A stretch of 64,000 bases of DNA from an uncultured Oscillospiraceae bacterium. Its GTDB lineage: Bacteria; Bacillota; Clostridia; Oscillospirales; Oscillospiraceae. The notes under the pieces were generated by a model, which worked only from the letters and a program-made list of their open reading frames with translations, had not been told where the DNA came from and searched no databases. Below are positions 13,518 to 22,032 of the stretch, one piece after another. How positions within the stretch are numbered: position 1 is the first letter of the stretch; each line of letters begins with the position of its first letter. The DNA is taken from contig CANQZJ010000002.1 in assembly GCA_947628315.1 (NCBI GenBank), positions 16,545-80,544 on the forward strand. The letters run 5' to 3'. Made by a program: the position numbers and the translations under genes.

Positions 13518-14585
13518 ATGGGACTGCCTGAGCTCATTTTTGAGTACGGCGCGGCCGCCCGGACGGTGGCCAGCAGAACCAAGCGGGGCATCGTGGCGCT
13601 GATCGTGCAGGATGAATCCTTCACGCCCGGCGTCTATCCCGTGATCCACGAGGCGGATATCCCCAGCGAGCTGTCCGCGGAGAACAAGGCGGCCGTGCAG
13701 CGGGCCCTGATGGGCTCCATCAACGCCCCCGGCAAGGTGCTGGTGACGGTGCAGACCGCCGAAAGCGAGCCGGTGGACGCCCTCCCCATGCTGGTGGGGA
13801 TGGACTACGACTACATCGCCTTTCCCGCCGGGGCGGACGAGTCCAAGGCCCAGGCCATGGCCGACAAGGTCAAGGAACTGCGGAAGGGCAACTATATCGG
13901 CAAGGCCGTGGTGCCCAACTACGCGGCCGACGACGTGGGCGTGATCAACTTCGTCACCGGGGACATCAAGGTGGGCGAGGAGACCTTCACCGCCGCCGAC
14001 TACTGCGGCCGCATCGCCGGCATGGTGGCCGGGGCGCCCCTGGAGGGCTCCATCACCGCCGCGCCCCTGGACGAGGTGACCTCTGTCACCGAGGAGGAGG
14101 ATCCGGACGCCGCCATCGAGGAGGGCAAGCTGATCCTCTACAACGACGGCCGCAAGATCCGGGTGGGCCGGGGCGTCAACTCCAAAAAGACGCTGACGAG
14201 CACCGAGCCCGCCATCCTCAAGAAGATCAAGGCGGTGGAGGCCATCGACCTGATCCACTACTACGCCATCTCGGTGGCGGAGGACAACTACCGGGGCCGC
14301 TGCGCCAACAACTTCGACAACAAGATGCTGCTGGTGGGCGCCCTGCGGCAGTACATGAAGGAGCTGGAGGGCCAGGGGATCCTGGACGAGGGCAGCTCCG
14401 GCGCGGACATCGACCTGGAGGCCACCAAGGCCTACTTGCGGGAGCACAACGTGTCCATGGAGGGCATGGACGACGAGGAGATCCGCCGGCAGCCCACCGG
14501 CTCCCTGGTGCTCATCCAGCTGACCGGGTACCTGCTGGACGCCATGGAGGACTTCCGCATCGGCCTGGCGCTGACCAACACCTGA
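13518..14585 (+). CDS. Contractile tail sheath protein (XkdK-like)
   Basis: 355 residues, on the short side for sheath proteins (PBSX XkdK is longer), indicating loss of an insertion domain. Seen: N-terminal GLPELIFEYGAAARTVASRTKRGIVAL, and a C-terminal part LLVGALRQYMKELEGQGIL...GSLVLIQLTGYLLDAMEDFRIGLAL, the donor/handshake region typical of sheaths. The presence of a sheath makes the phage a myovirus. It assembles around the tube and contracts on infection. Followed 15 bases later by the tube gene. Confidence 0.88.
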   Translation: MGLPELIFEYGAAARTVASRTKRGIVALIVQDESFTPGVYPVIHEADIPSELSAENKAAVQRALMGSINAPGKVLVTVQTAESEPVDALPMLVGMDYDYIAFPAGADESKAQAMADKVKELRKGNYIGKAVVPNYAADDVGVINFVTGDIKVGEETFTAADYCGRIAGMVAGAPLEGSITAAPLDEVTSVTEEEDPDAAIEEGKLILYNDGRKIRVGRGVNSKKTLTSTEPAILKKIKAVEAIDLIHYYAISVAEDNYRGRCANNFDNKMLLVGALRQYMKELEGQGILDEGSSGADIDLEATKAYLREHNVSMEGMDDEEIRRQPTGSLVLIQLTGYLLDAMEDFRIGLALTNT

Positions 14586-14600
14586 TAAGGAGGAAACAAG

Positions 14601-15026
14601 ATGGAAATTTTGAACCCCGCGGAGGTGCGGAGCGGCACCTTCGGCAGCCTCTGGCTGGACGGTGAGCTGGGCAGTGAGACCAAGGGCCTCACGGTGAAGA
14701 TCGCCAAGAACAAGACCGACGTGCCCCGCAGCGGCACCCCCATTGCCGGCCATAAGGTGATGGGCGTGAATATCACCGGCACGGTGACGCTGTACAACGC
14801 CACCAGCCGCCTGATTCGGGCCGAGGGCGAGGCCATCAAGCAGGGACGGGATCTCCGCCACGTGCTGGTGTCCAAGCTGGACGACCCGGACAACCCCAAC
14901 CCCCAGCGCATCCAGGTGACCGGCGTCAGCTTCGACGATTTGACCCTGGCCCAGTGGGAGGTCGCCCAGCTCGGCGAGATCGAGGCCCCCTTCACGGCCG
15001 ACGACTACGACATCCTGGAGGCATGA
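14601..15026 (+). CDS. Tail tube protein (XkdM-like)
   Basis: 141 residues, with AAGGAGG placed well before the ATG. The sequence is a small beta-sandwich: LWLDGELGSETKGLTVKIAKN, MGVNITGTVTLYNATSRLI, then HVLVSKLDDPD and VTGVSFDDLTLAQWEVAQLGEIEAPFTADDYDIL, matching the Xkd/PBSX-type tube proteins that stack as hexamers inside the sheath. Position between sheath and assembly chaperones confirms it. Confidence 0.85.
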   Translation: MEILNPAEVRSGTFGSLWLDGELGSETKGLTVKIAKNKTDVPRSGTPIAGHKVMGVNITGTVTLYNATSRLIRAEGEAIKQGRDLRHVLVSKLDDPDNPNPQRIQVTGVSFDDLTLAQWEVAQLGEIEAPFTADDYDILEA

Positions 15027-15030
15027 GCAC

Positions 15031-15402
15031 ATGAGCAAGTTTTTGGATCAGATCCTGCGGCCGGAGCTGCCCGACCTGGCGAAAAACCAGCAGGAGAAGA
15101 CCTACGAGATCAAGCGGCTGAGCAAGCTGCTGGGGGAGCCGGTGACGGTGACCCTCCGCGGCCTGCCCTATGGGCGGGTTCAGGATCTGGAGCGGCTCAA
15201 CGGCAACGAGCTGGAGATCCACATCCTGCTGGCCGGCTGTGAGGAGCTGCGGGATCCCGCCCTGCTGACCAAGTACGGCGTGGCCACCCCCGACGAGGTG
15301 GTGAAGCGGCTGCTGCTGCCGGGTGAGATCACCGCCCTGTCCAAGGCGGTGGAGGGCCTGTGCGGCTACCGCCAGACCACCATCAAGGAAGTAAAAAACT
15401 GA
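15031..15402 (+). CDS. Tail assembly chaperone (XkdN-like, short form)
   Basis: 123 residues. It opens SKFLDQILRPELPDLAKNQQEKTYEIKRLSKLLGEPVTVTLRGL and has the LKYGVATPDEVVKRLLLPGEI section common to XkdN-type chaperones that coat the tape measure before tube assembly. The last codons are GTA AAA AAC TGA. The A AAA AAC heptamer in register with the reading frame, with a hairpin four bases on, is a -1 frameshift signal, so a minority fused product of about 193 residues continuing into 15402-15611 is expected. Confidence 0.83.
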   Translation: MSKFLDQILRPELPDLAKNQQEKTYEIKRLSKLLGEPVTVTLRGLPYGRVQDLERLNGNELEIHILLAGCEELRDPALLTKYGVATPDEVVKRLLLPGEITALSKAVEGLCGYRQTTIKEVKN

Positions 15403-15435
15403 TGGAGGAGGGCAGCGACCCGGAGCTGCACCTCC
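15393..15435 (+). promoter_or_regulatory. -1 ribosomal frameshift signal
   Basis: Slippery A AAA AAC at 15393-15399. After a four-base spacer, GGAGG (15404-15408) pairs with CCTCC (15431-15435) and GCAGC (15412-15416) with GCTGC (15425-15429). Shifting joins the short chaperone to the downstream frame as K-K-L-M-E-E. Confidence 0.75.
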
Positions 15436-15611
15436 TGTGGTGGCTGTTCATGCGCCACAACGTGATGCCCTGGGAGGTGTACGAGCGCCCCCAGGGCTAC
15501 CGGGATTTAGTGGAGGCCTTCTCCCTCAGGGAGCTGGAACAGCTCCGGGATGAGCGCCTCCAACGCAAGGCGCGGGCCAAAGCCGCGCCGTCCAAGCGAA
15601 AAAGGAGGTAG
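15402..15611 (+). CDS. Tail assembly chaperone, frameshift extension
   Basis: Open in the -1 frame relative to 15031-15402, and also begins with its own ATG overlapping the TGA (TGATG). 69 residues: an LHLLWWLFMRHNVMPWEVYERP helix, then a very basic tail (RDERLQRKARAKAAPSKRKRR). In lambda-like and XkdN systems such a T-type extension binds the tape measure, and the basic tail here is suited to that. It may be made both as a free protein and as the fusion. Located immediately before the tape measure gene. Confidence 0.75.
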   Translation: MEEGSDPELHLLWWLFMRHNVMPWEVYERPQGYRDLVEAFSLRELEQLRDERLQRKARAKAAPSKRKRR

Positions 15612-15617
15612 GCGACC

Positions 15618-17747
15618 ATGGCCAAGGGCGGAGTCAGTCTGTATTTTACCATCCAGGACAGGGCGTCCTCGGTGCTGTCCGGCATCGGGGACAAGACGAA
15701 GGCCCTGGACAAGGAGACCCAGTCCCTGGCCCAGTCCGCCGCCGCTCTCACCGCCGCCAACAAGCCGCTGATCCAGCAGCAGGCCGAGCTGAAGACCAAG
15801 CTGGAGGTCAGCGCCAAGGCGGTGAAGGACGCCCGGAAGGCCTTTATGGAGTACGGGGACGAGGCCAGCAAAGACCGGCTCTCCTCCGCCATCCAGGAGC
15901 AGGACGAGCTGCGCCGGGAGCTGAAGGACACCGAGGATCAGCTGAAATCCAACCAGAAGACCTACCAGGAGTACCGGGAGGCCATCCGCAAGGGCTCCCT
16001 GGAGGCCGAGAGCCTGGGGGGCGGAGGCGCAAGCGGCGGAGCCGTTGACAGCGGGATCTCCGCGCTGGCCAACGGGCTGGCGTCCTCCGGGCTGCTCAAT
16101 CAGCTGAGCGGCAGCCTCACCGAGACGGCGGGTACCATGCTGTCCTCCGCGCTGGGCGACCGGGCGGCGGACGCCATCTCCGGCCTGCTGGGCAGCACCA
16201 TGACCGGCGCCGCCGCCGGCGCCGTGGCCGGCCCGCTGGGCGCCCTCATTGGCGCCGGCGTTGGGGCCGTCTCCGGCGTGATGGACGTGGCAACCCAGCA
16301 GTTTAAGGACAAGGACGAGGTATTCCTTGCGTATTCGCAGGAGCTGGCCGACAAATACGCCGACCACTCGGATGACATCACCTCCGGCTCCTCCATCGCG
16401 GCGGGGCGGGAGACCGACCTGCTGTCCTTCACCACCCTGTTCGGGGAGCGGTCGAAGGCAGAGGGCTACCTGGCCGACCTGGTGGAGATGAGCAACCGGA
16501 CGCCCTTCCTGTACGGCGACCTGACCGCCATGTCCAAGACGCTGGCCACCTACGGATTCGACGACAAGCGCATCCTTCCGGTGCTGACCAAGATCGGAGA
16601 CGCCGGGGCCGCTCTGGGTCTGGCCACCTCCGACATGACCACGGTGGCCACCGCCCTGGGCCGGATGCAGACCACTGACAAGGCCGCGCTGGAGTACATC
16701 AACATGCTCAGTGAGCGGGGCATCAACGCGGTGGGCTATCTGTCCGAGGCCCGCGGGGAGAGCGTGGCGGACACCTACTCCGCCATCTCCAAGGGGGAAA
16801 TCTCCGGTACCGACGCCGTCGACATCATCCTGACCGCCATGGGCGAGGCCTTCGGGGGCTCCATGGAGGAGCAGAGCCAGACCTTCAGCGGCCTGTCCTC
16901 CACCCTGGAGGGCCTCCAGCAGGAGATCCAGAACGCCGCCGGCGAGGGGTACAACCAGGTCAGGGCGGAGGGCGTCCAGGAGGGCATCGACGCCTACAGC
17001 GGGCCCCTGGGCGAGTACCTCCAGCAGATGAACACCATCGTGGGGGAGAACCAAGCCTATCTGGAGAACCTGTCCGACCAGTACCAGCGGGACGCCCTCA
17101 CCGCACTGTTCACCGGGGAGATCAGCGACATCTTCACCCCGGCGGAGGCGGAGGCCCTGACCGGGATGCACGACGAGTTCGCCTCCCTTCAGGAGGCGGT
17201 GGAGGCCGGCGACCCCGAGGCCAAGCTCCAAATGCAGGGGCTGTATGAGCAGGCCCAGATCATCGGAGAAGACGCTTTCAACACCTCCGAATACATGCAG
17301 CAGGCGCACGAGATTGAGCAAGATCATCTCGACGCGATCAAGGAAACGCTTGCCAGCTCCGAAGCGATTGAGCAGAAAATTGAAGAAAATACGGCCAAAA
17401 CCGCCGGCATCATGTCCACCGAAGCGGGAAAGCAGGAGTACGCCAGCTCCCCGGCGGGGCTGTTCTGGTGGACGATGACCCACCCCTACGGCGGCGGAAC
17501 ACCCACCGGCGGCTACGCCGTGGGCCTGCCCTACGTGCCGGAGGACAACTTCCCGGCGCTGCTCCACGAGGGTGAGCGGGTGCTCACCGCCCGGGAGGCC
17601 CGGGCCTACAACGCCGCCCAGGCCGGCGGCGGGACGTCCGGCATCGTCATCAACGTCAGCGGCCTGTCCGTGCGGGAGGAGGCCGACGTGGAGAAGATCG
17701 CCGCGCGGCTGCTGGAGGAAATCCAGCTGGCCCAGATGGCCGGCTGA
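15618..17747 (+). CDS. Tape measure protein
   Basis: 709 residues, the largest phage protein, with a long N-terminal coiled coil (ALDKETQSLAQSAAALTAANKPLIQQQAELKTKL). A Gly/Ala-rich hydrophobic centre follows (about residues 190-220, AGAVAGPLGALIGAGVGAVSG). The conserved middle, GYLADLVEMSNRTPFLYGDL...LTKIGDAGAALGL, is that of tape measures. The end, GYAVGLPYVPEDNFPALLHEGERVLTAREAR, is a motif repeated at the C-terminus of many Clostridial tape measures. It sets tail length and is ejected ahead of the DNA. Confidence 0.88.
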   Translation: MAKGGVSLYFTIQDRASSVLSGIGDKTKALDKETQSLAQSAAALTAANKPLIQQQAELKTKLEVSAKAVKDARKAFMEYGDEASKDRLSSAIQEQDELRRELKDTEDQLKSNQKTYQEYREAIRKGSLEAESLGGGGASGGAVDSGISALANGLASSGLLNQLSGSLTETAGTMLSSALGDRAADAISGLLGSTMTGAAAGAVAGPLGALIGAGVGAVSGVMDVATQQFKDKDEVFLAYSQELADKYADHSDDITSGSSIAAGRETDLLSFTTLFGERSKAEGYLADLVEMSNRTPFLYGDLTAMSKTLATYGFDDKRILPVLTKIGDAGAALGLATSDMTTVATALGRMQTTDKAALEYINMLSERGINAVGYLSEARGESVADTYSAISKGEISGTDAVDIILTAMGEAFGGSMEEQSQTFSGLSSTLEGLQQEIQNAAGEGYNQVRAEGVQEGIDAYSGPLGEYLQQMNTIVGENQAYLENLSDQYQRDALTALFTGEISDIFTPAEAEALTGMHDEFASLQEAVEAGDPEAKLQMQGLYEQAQIIGEDAFNTSEYMQQAHEIEQDHLDAIKETLASSEAIEQKIEENTAKTAGIMSTEAGKQEYASSPAGLFWWTMTHPYGGGTPTGGYAVGLPYVPEDNFPALLHEGERVLTAREARAYNAAQAGGGTSGIVINVSGLSVREEADVEKIAARLLEEIQLAQMAG

Positions 17748-17758
17748 GGAGGGAGAAC

Positions 17759-18418
17759 ATGCGGGAGCATTATCACCACTACATCTTCGACGGGGTGCAG
17801 CTGACCCTGCCGGTGACGCCGCAGCGGTACAGCTGGGGCTGGGGGAAGAACATCGAGACCATCAACGTGTCCGCCCTGGGCGATGTGTACTTCCCGGGCA
17901 ACAAGACCCGGTGCGCCAACAAGGTGGAGGGCTTTTTCCCCGCACAGGACTATCCCTTCCTGGCGCCCGGCGCCGTCACAGATCCGTGGTACTATGTCGG
18001 CCTGTTCCAGCAGTGGGCCCAGAGCGACATCGTCGGCCGGTTCATCGTGGACGGCACCGACGTGAACGCGGCGGTGCTCATCGAATCCATCGACGTGGAG
18101 GAAAAGGACGGCAGCGGCGACGTGTACTACGTCATCAACCAGCGGGAGTGGATCGACGTGGAGGCCGAGGCCGTGGCCACCATCAATCCCGCCACCGACA
18201 CCCAGAACAAAAAGCAGCCCCAGGACTCCACCGCCGCCCAGACCTACACCGTGCGCTCCGGGGACTGCCTGAGCGTCATCTGCCGGCGGTTTTACGGGGA
18301 CGGGACGGCGAAATACTACAACGCCCTGGCCAAGTTCAACGGGATCCAGAACCCCCACCTGATCTATCCGGGCACGGAGCTGACCCTGCCGCCGGCGGAT
18401 CAGCTGCTGGGAGGGTGA
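17759..18418 (+). CDS. LysM-containing baseplate/tail hub protein (XkdP-like)
   Basis: 219 residues. The N-terminal ~140 form the XkdP-type beta domain (YHHYIFDGVQLTLPVTPQRYSW...NVSALGDV). The C-terminal ~50 are a LysM module (YTVRSGDCLSVICRRFYGDG, ending LIYPGTELTLP) that binds N-acetylglucosamine of peptidoglycan. It likely places the tail hub on the cell wall. It lies between tape measure and the XkdQ-like gene exactly as in PBSX. Confidence 0.85.
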   Translation: MREHYHHYIFDGVQLTLPVTPQRYSWGWGKNIETINVSALGDVYFPGNKTRCANKVEGFFPAQDYPFLAPGAVTDPWYYVGLFQQWAQSDIVGRFIVDGTDVNAAVLIESIDVEEKDGSGDVYYVINQREWIDVEAEAVATINPATDTQNKKQPQDSTAAQTYTVRSGDCLSVICRRFYGDGTAKYYNALAKFNGIQNPHLIYPGTELTLPPADQLLGG

Positions 18419-18421
18419 GCC

Positions 18422-19399
18422 ATGGCCATGCCGAAGACCATCCTCACCGGGCGGGAGGGCGGCCACGACATCACCCAGATGATAGCCACCCTCACCTGGA
18501 GCGGGGACAAGAACTCCATCGTCCGAAAAGTGACGGCGGAGGTGGTGTACCGGCTGGGCGACCTGCCGGTACCCGAGCTGGGCGACGGGCTGACCCTCAC
18601 CGACGGGGGCAGCGTCCTGTTCCAGGGGTATGTGGTGCGCCGGGCGCTGGACAGCGAGGAGTCCAAGATCTCCATCACCGCCTACGACCGGGGCGTCTAC
18701 CTCTGCAACAACCAGGGCACCTACAAGTTCCGGGGCATCACCGCCGAGGACATTGCCCGGACGGTGTGCGCCGACTACGGGATCCCCGTGGACAGTCTGG
18801 CCTCCACCGGGGCGCTGCTGAACCGGAAGTTCACCGGCACGGCGCTGGATAAGATCATCACCTCCGCCTACACCCTGGCCGCCGAACAGACCGGGGAGCG
18901 GTACGCCGTGCGGATGACCCCGGCGGGGCTGCTGGTGAAGGTGAAGGAGCAGAGCCAGACCAGCCTCATCCTCCGGCCCCGCTCCAACCTGATCCGGGCA
19001 TCCACCACGGAGAGCATCGAGAAGATGGTCAACAGCGTGGCCATCTACGACGAGCAGGGCAACCGCCTCAGCGTCCAGAACGACCAGGGAGCCATCGACC
19101 TCTACGGGATGATGCAGCGGCACATCACCCAGCGGGACGGCGAGGACGTCTCCGGCGAGGCCAAAACCCTCCTGGAGGACGGGGCCCTGGCCAAGACGGT
19201 GACCGCCCAGGTGCTGGGCAACTCCACCCTCATCACCGGGGAGACGGTGATCGCGGAGGAGGAGGGCACCGGCCTGTCCGGCCTGTTCTGGATCGAGAGC
19301 GACTCCCACACCTGGGTGCGGAACACCTACCAGACCAGGCTGACCCTCAACTGCCGGAACGTGATGACCAAGACATCCGCGGGGAGTGAGCTGAAATGA
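18422..19399 (+). CDS. Tail hub protein, XkdQ-like
   Basis: 325 residues. The beta-rich start, TWSGDKNSIVRKVTAEVVYRLGDLPVPELGDGLTL, followed by ISITAYDRGVYLCNNQGTYKFRGITAEDI, is characteristic of the XkdQ/gpD-like hub family. Hub proteins thread the tape measure and close the distal tube. Four bases overlap the next gene (ATGA). No catalytic motif is visible. Confidence 0.8.
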   Translation: MAMPKTILTGREGGHDITQMIATLTWSGDKNSIVRKVTAEVVYRLGDLPVPELGDGLTLTDGGSVLFQGYVVRRALDSEESKISITAYDRGVYLCNNQGTYKFRGITAEDIARTVCADYGIPVDSLASTGALLNRKFTGTALDKIITSAYTLAAEQTGERYAVRMTPAGLLVKVKEQSQTSLILRPRSNLIRASTTESIEKMVNSVAIYDEQGNRLSVQNDQGAIDLYGMMQRHITQRDGEDVSGEAKTLLEDGALAKTVTAQVLGNSTLITGETVIAEEEGTGLSGLFWIESDSHTWVRNTYQTRLTLNCRNVMTKTSAGSELK

Positions 19400-19821
19400 G
19401 CAACGAAAACGGACGGGATCCCTACCGGGGGATCCTCGATATGGTGCGGCAGGAGGCCGCCGGCCAGATCCAGAGCACCTTCGTCATCGGCAAGGTGCTG
19501 GAGGCAACCAAGACCTCCATCCGCATCCAGGCCGACGGCCACGAGCTGGACGAACAGGACATCCTGGTCAACGCCTCCCTGGTGCCCGGCACCACGTTCA
19601 AATTCCCCGACGACTTCGACATGGAGGGACGGCTGAACGGCTTTGCCTCCTGCGGCCTTGGCTTCCACTCCTTTTTCCAGGTGAACGGCATGGAGGGAAC
19701 GGCGACCGTGGGCATCCCGCTGAAGGCGGACGACCTGGTGCTGCTGATGCCGGACGGGAGCCGGCAATTCTACTATCTGATCTGCAAGGTGGTGCGTTAT
19801 GGGACTGTTTCCGCTGATTGA
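19396..19821 (+). CDS. Baseplate protein, DUF2577 (XkdR-like)
   Basis: 141 residues in the DUF2577/XkdR position. Predicted OB-like beta-barrel: STFVIGKVLEATKTSIRIQADGHELDEQDILVNASL, and late GIPLKADDLVLLMPDGSRQFYYLICKV. OB folds of this kind are found in spike-base adapters. It overlaps both neighbours (4 bases before, 23 after), so the baseplate genes are strongly coupled. Confidence 0.75.
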   Translation: MSNENGRDPYRGILDMVRQEAAGQIQSTFVIGKVLEATKTSIRIQADGHELDEQDILVNASLVPGTTFKFPDDFDMEGRLNGFASCGLGFHSFFQVNGMEGTATVGIPLKADDLVLLMPDGSRQFYYLICKVVRYGTVSAD

Positions 19822-20365
19822 CCTGCCCTCCCTGGCCGCGGAGGGGCAGACGGCCCGCCCCCTGTTCCGGGAGGTGGGCTGGGATTTTAAGACCAACCGG
19901 CCCCTCTGGAGGGGCGGGGAGCCGGTGTACTGCACCGGGGCCCAGGCGGTGCTGGTGTGGGCCTGGCTGGCCCTCCAGACGGAGCTGAGGATGCACGACG
20001 TCTTTACCCGGGACTACGGCCTGGGCATCCGCAGCGAGCTGATGGGCAAGCCCTTCACCCAGTCGGTGCAGCACGCCGAGGCCATCCGCTACGTCAAGGA
20101 GGCCCTGATGATCAACCCGTACATCACCGACGTGACCGCCGTGGAGGTGTCCTTCCACGGCTCCGAGCTGACGGTGGAGTGCACCATCAAAACGGTGTAC
20201 GGGGAGGTGGCCCTCTCGGCGGAGCGGTCGACGGTGACCGCCGCCCGGCCCGTCAACCCGACGCCGCCCGACCCCTGCAACCACGAGGAGATGACCGCCG
20301 AGGAGATCGCCCGGATGTGGGCCGAGATCATGGGCCAGACCGAACCGGCGGACGAGGAGGAATGA
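19799..20365 (+). CDS. Baseplate wedge protein, DUF2634 (XkdS-like)
   Basis: 188 residues of the gp25-like wedge family. Seen: REVGWDFKTNRPLWRGGEPVYCTGAQAVLVWAWLAL, then TRDYGLGIRSELMGKPFTQSV, with the typical gp25 core VKEALMINPYITDVTAVEVSFHG. The acidic tail is DPCNHEEMTAEEIARMWAE. Wedge proteins build the periphery of the baseplate and trigger sheath contraction. The start lies inside the upstream gene. Confidence 0.8.
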   Translation: MGLFPLIDLPSLAAEGQTARPLFREVGWDFKTNRPLWRGGEPVYCTGAQAVLVWAWLALQTELRMHDVFTRDYGLGIRSELMGKPFTQSVQHAEAIRYVKEALMINPYITDVTAVEVSFHGSELTVECTIKTVYGEVALSAERSTVTAARPVNPTPPDPCNHEEMTAEEIARMWAEIMGQTEPADEEE

Positions 20366-20369
20366 CAGC

Positions 20370-21440
20370 ATGGCCGAATATGACAACATCACGCCCGAGA
20401 GCCTCAAAACCGAGATGCTGGCCCCGCTGGAGGGCACCGTGGAGACCCGGGAGGGCAGCTACGCCAACACGCTGCTGTCCCCCGTGGCCCTCCAGATCCA
20501 CAAGATATATCAGCAGGTGCTTCCCAGGGTGGAACTGGCCATCGACCCGGACGAGACCGCCGGCGACCTGGTGGACAAGCGGGCGGCCGACTTCGGCATC
20601 ACCCGGGATCCCGGCAAAAAGGCCCACGTCCAGCTCAAAATCACCGCCGTGACGACCCGCGTCCCCGTCATCCCCGCCGGGACGATGGCCGAGACCATCG
20701 AGGGCCTTCGCTTCGTCACCCTGGAGGACGCCGTTTTTGAGGGCCGGGTGGCCATGGTGAACGCCGAGGCGGAGCACGTGGGCCTCCAGTACAACGTGGA
20801 CGCCGACACCATCGTGGTGATGACAAGGAGCATCGGCGGCGTGGAGTCCGTCACTAACCCGGAGGGGGCCACCGGCGGCGCCGACGTGGAGAGCGACAGC
20901 GCCCTGCTGGAGCGGTACCGCAACTACCTCCGGCGGCCGGTGAGCTCCGGCAACGTGAACCACTACATCCAGTGGGCCACGGAGGTGTCCGGCGTAGACT
21001 ACGCCTCCGTGGAGCCGCTGTGGAATGGCCCCGGCACCGTCCGGGTGGTGATCGCCGGGCCGGACAAGGGGGCCGTGGACGAGCCCACCAGGGCCGCCTG
21101 CGCCGCCCACATCGAGGAGGAGCGGCCCATCGGGGCAAGCGTGACCGTGGTGTCCATCGAGACGCTGTCCATCGACGTGGAGGCCACCGTCACCCTCACC
21201 GACGACGTCACCGCTGAGCAGGTGGAGGCGGAGCTGCGGGCCTCCCTCACCGAGTTGCTCTCCGCCATGCCCTACGGCAAGGCCGGCGTGGTGCGCTACA
21301 GCCGGGTGCTGGCCCTCCTGCTGGCCTGTGACGGCGTGGAGGAGTACTCCAGCTACACCCTCAACGGCAAAAAGGAGAACGTGGCGGTCACCGCCCAGAA
21401 CGCCCCCACGGTGGGCACCGTGACCATCACCAAGGCATAG
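20370..21440 (+). CDS. Baseplate J / gp47 family protein (XkdT-like)
   Basis: 356 residues. Seen: the opening LEGTVETREGSYANTLLSPVALQIHKIYQ, the KRAADFGITRDPGKKA segment, the central VTNPEGATGGADVESDSALLERYRNYLRRP, and QWATEVSGVDYASVEPLWNGPGTVRVVI. All are hallmarks of baseplate J proteins, the second wedge component linking gp25-like protein to the fibre attachment. Gene order XkdS-T-U is conserved with PBSX. Confidence 0.88.
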   Translation: MAEYDNITPESLKTEMLAPLEGTVETREGSYANTLLSPVALQIHKIYQQVLPRVELAIDPDETAGDLVDKRAADFGITRDPGKKAHVQLKITAVTTRVPVIPAGTMAETIEGLRFVTLEDAVFEGRVAMVNAEAEHVGLQYNVDADTIVVMTRSIGGVESVTNPEGATGGADVESDSALLERYRNYLRRPVSSGNVNHYIQWATEVSGVDYASVEPLWNGPGTVRVVIAGPDKGAVDEPTRAACAAHIEEERPIGASVTVVSIETLSIDVEATVTLTDDVTAEQVEAELRASLTELLSAMPYGKAGVVRYSRVLALLLACDGVEEYSSYTLNGKKENVAVTAQNAPTVGTVTITKA

Positions 21441-21450
21441 GAGGCGGGCC

Positions 21451-22032
21451 ATGGAATACAAAGACCTGCCAAGCTATGAGCGGCTGCCGGAGTACCACAT
21501 GGGCAGCCCGGAGACCCGCGCCATCGTGGAGAGCACCACCAACGCCGCCCTCCGGGCCCGGGACGCCGCCGAGGACGCGGAGGATCAGCTCTTTGTGGGC
21601 TCCGCCACCTGGGGCCTGGAGCTGTGGGAGAAGCTGGTGGACGTCACCCCGGAGCCGGGGGCCAGCGAGGAAGACCGCCGGGCCGCCGTCCTCACCAAGA
21701 TGATGGGCTCCGGCACCTGCAACGCCGCCATGATCGCCGCCCTGGCAAAGGCCGTCACCGGCTACGAGTCCGTGGTGGTGGAGCAGTTCGACAAGTACAC
21801 CTTCTCCCTCTCCTTCGTGGGGGAGACCCACGACCTGATCAACGTGGATCGAAAGACCATCGAGCGGATGGTGGAGGAGGTCAAGCCCGCCCACCTGAAG
21901 TTCGAGTTCCGGCCCGTCACCTGGGCCGATGTGGCCGCCGTGTACCGCACCTGGGGCGGGGTGATGGCCACGCTGATGACCTGGCACGAAATCGCCATGC
22001 AGGTGGTCGTCACCCGAAGGGAGGATGTCTGA
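21451..22032 (+). CDS. Tail protein, DUF2313/YmfQ-like (XkdU-like)
   Basis: 193 residues. LPSYERLPEYHMGSPETRAIVEST opens it. A characteristic GLELWEKLVDVTPEPGASEEDRRAAVLTKM helix pair follows, then VTGYESVVVEQFDKYTFSLSF, matching the XkdU/YmfQ family that closes the wedge and carries fibres. The last A of its TGA is the first base of the next ATG, coupling it to the fibre gene. Confidence 0.82.
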   Translation: MEYKDLPSYERLPEYHMGSPETRAIVESTTNAALRARDAAEDAEDQLFVGSATWGLELWEKLVDVTPEPGASEEDRRAAVLTKMMGSGTCNAAMIAALAKAVTGYESVVVEQFDKYTFSLSFVGETHDLINVDRKTIERMVEEVKPAHLKFEFRPVTWADVAAVYRTWGGVMATLMTWHEIAMQVVVTRREDV

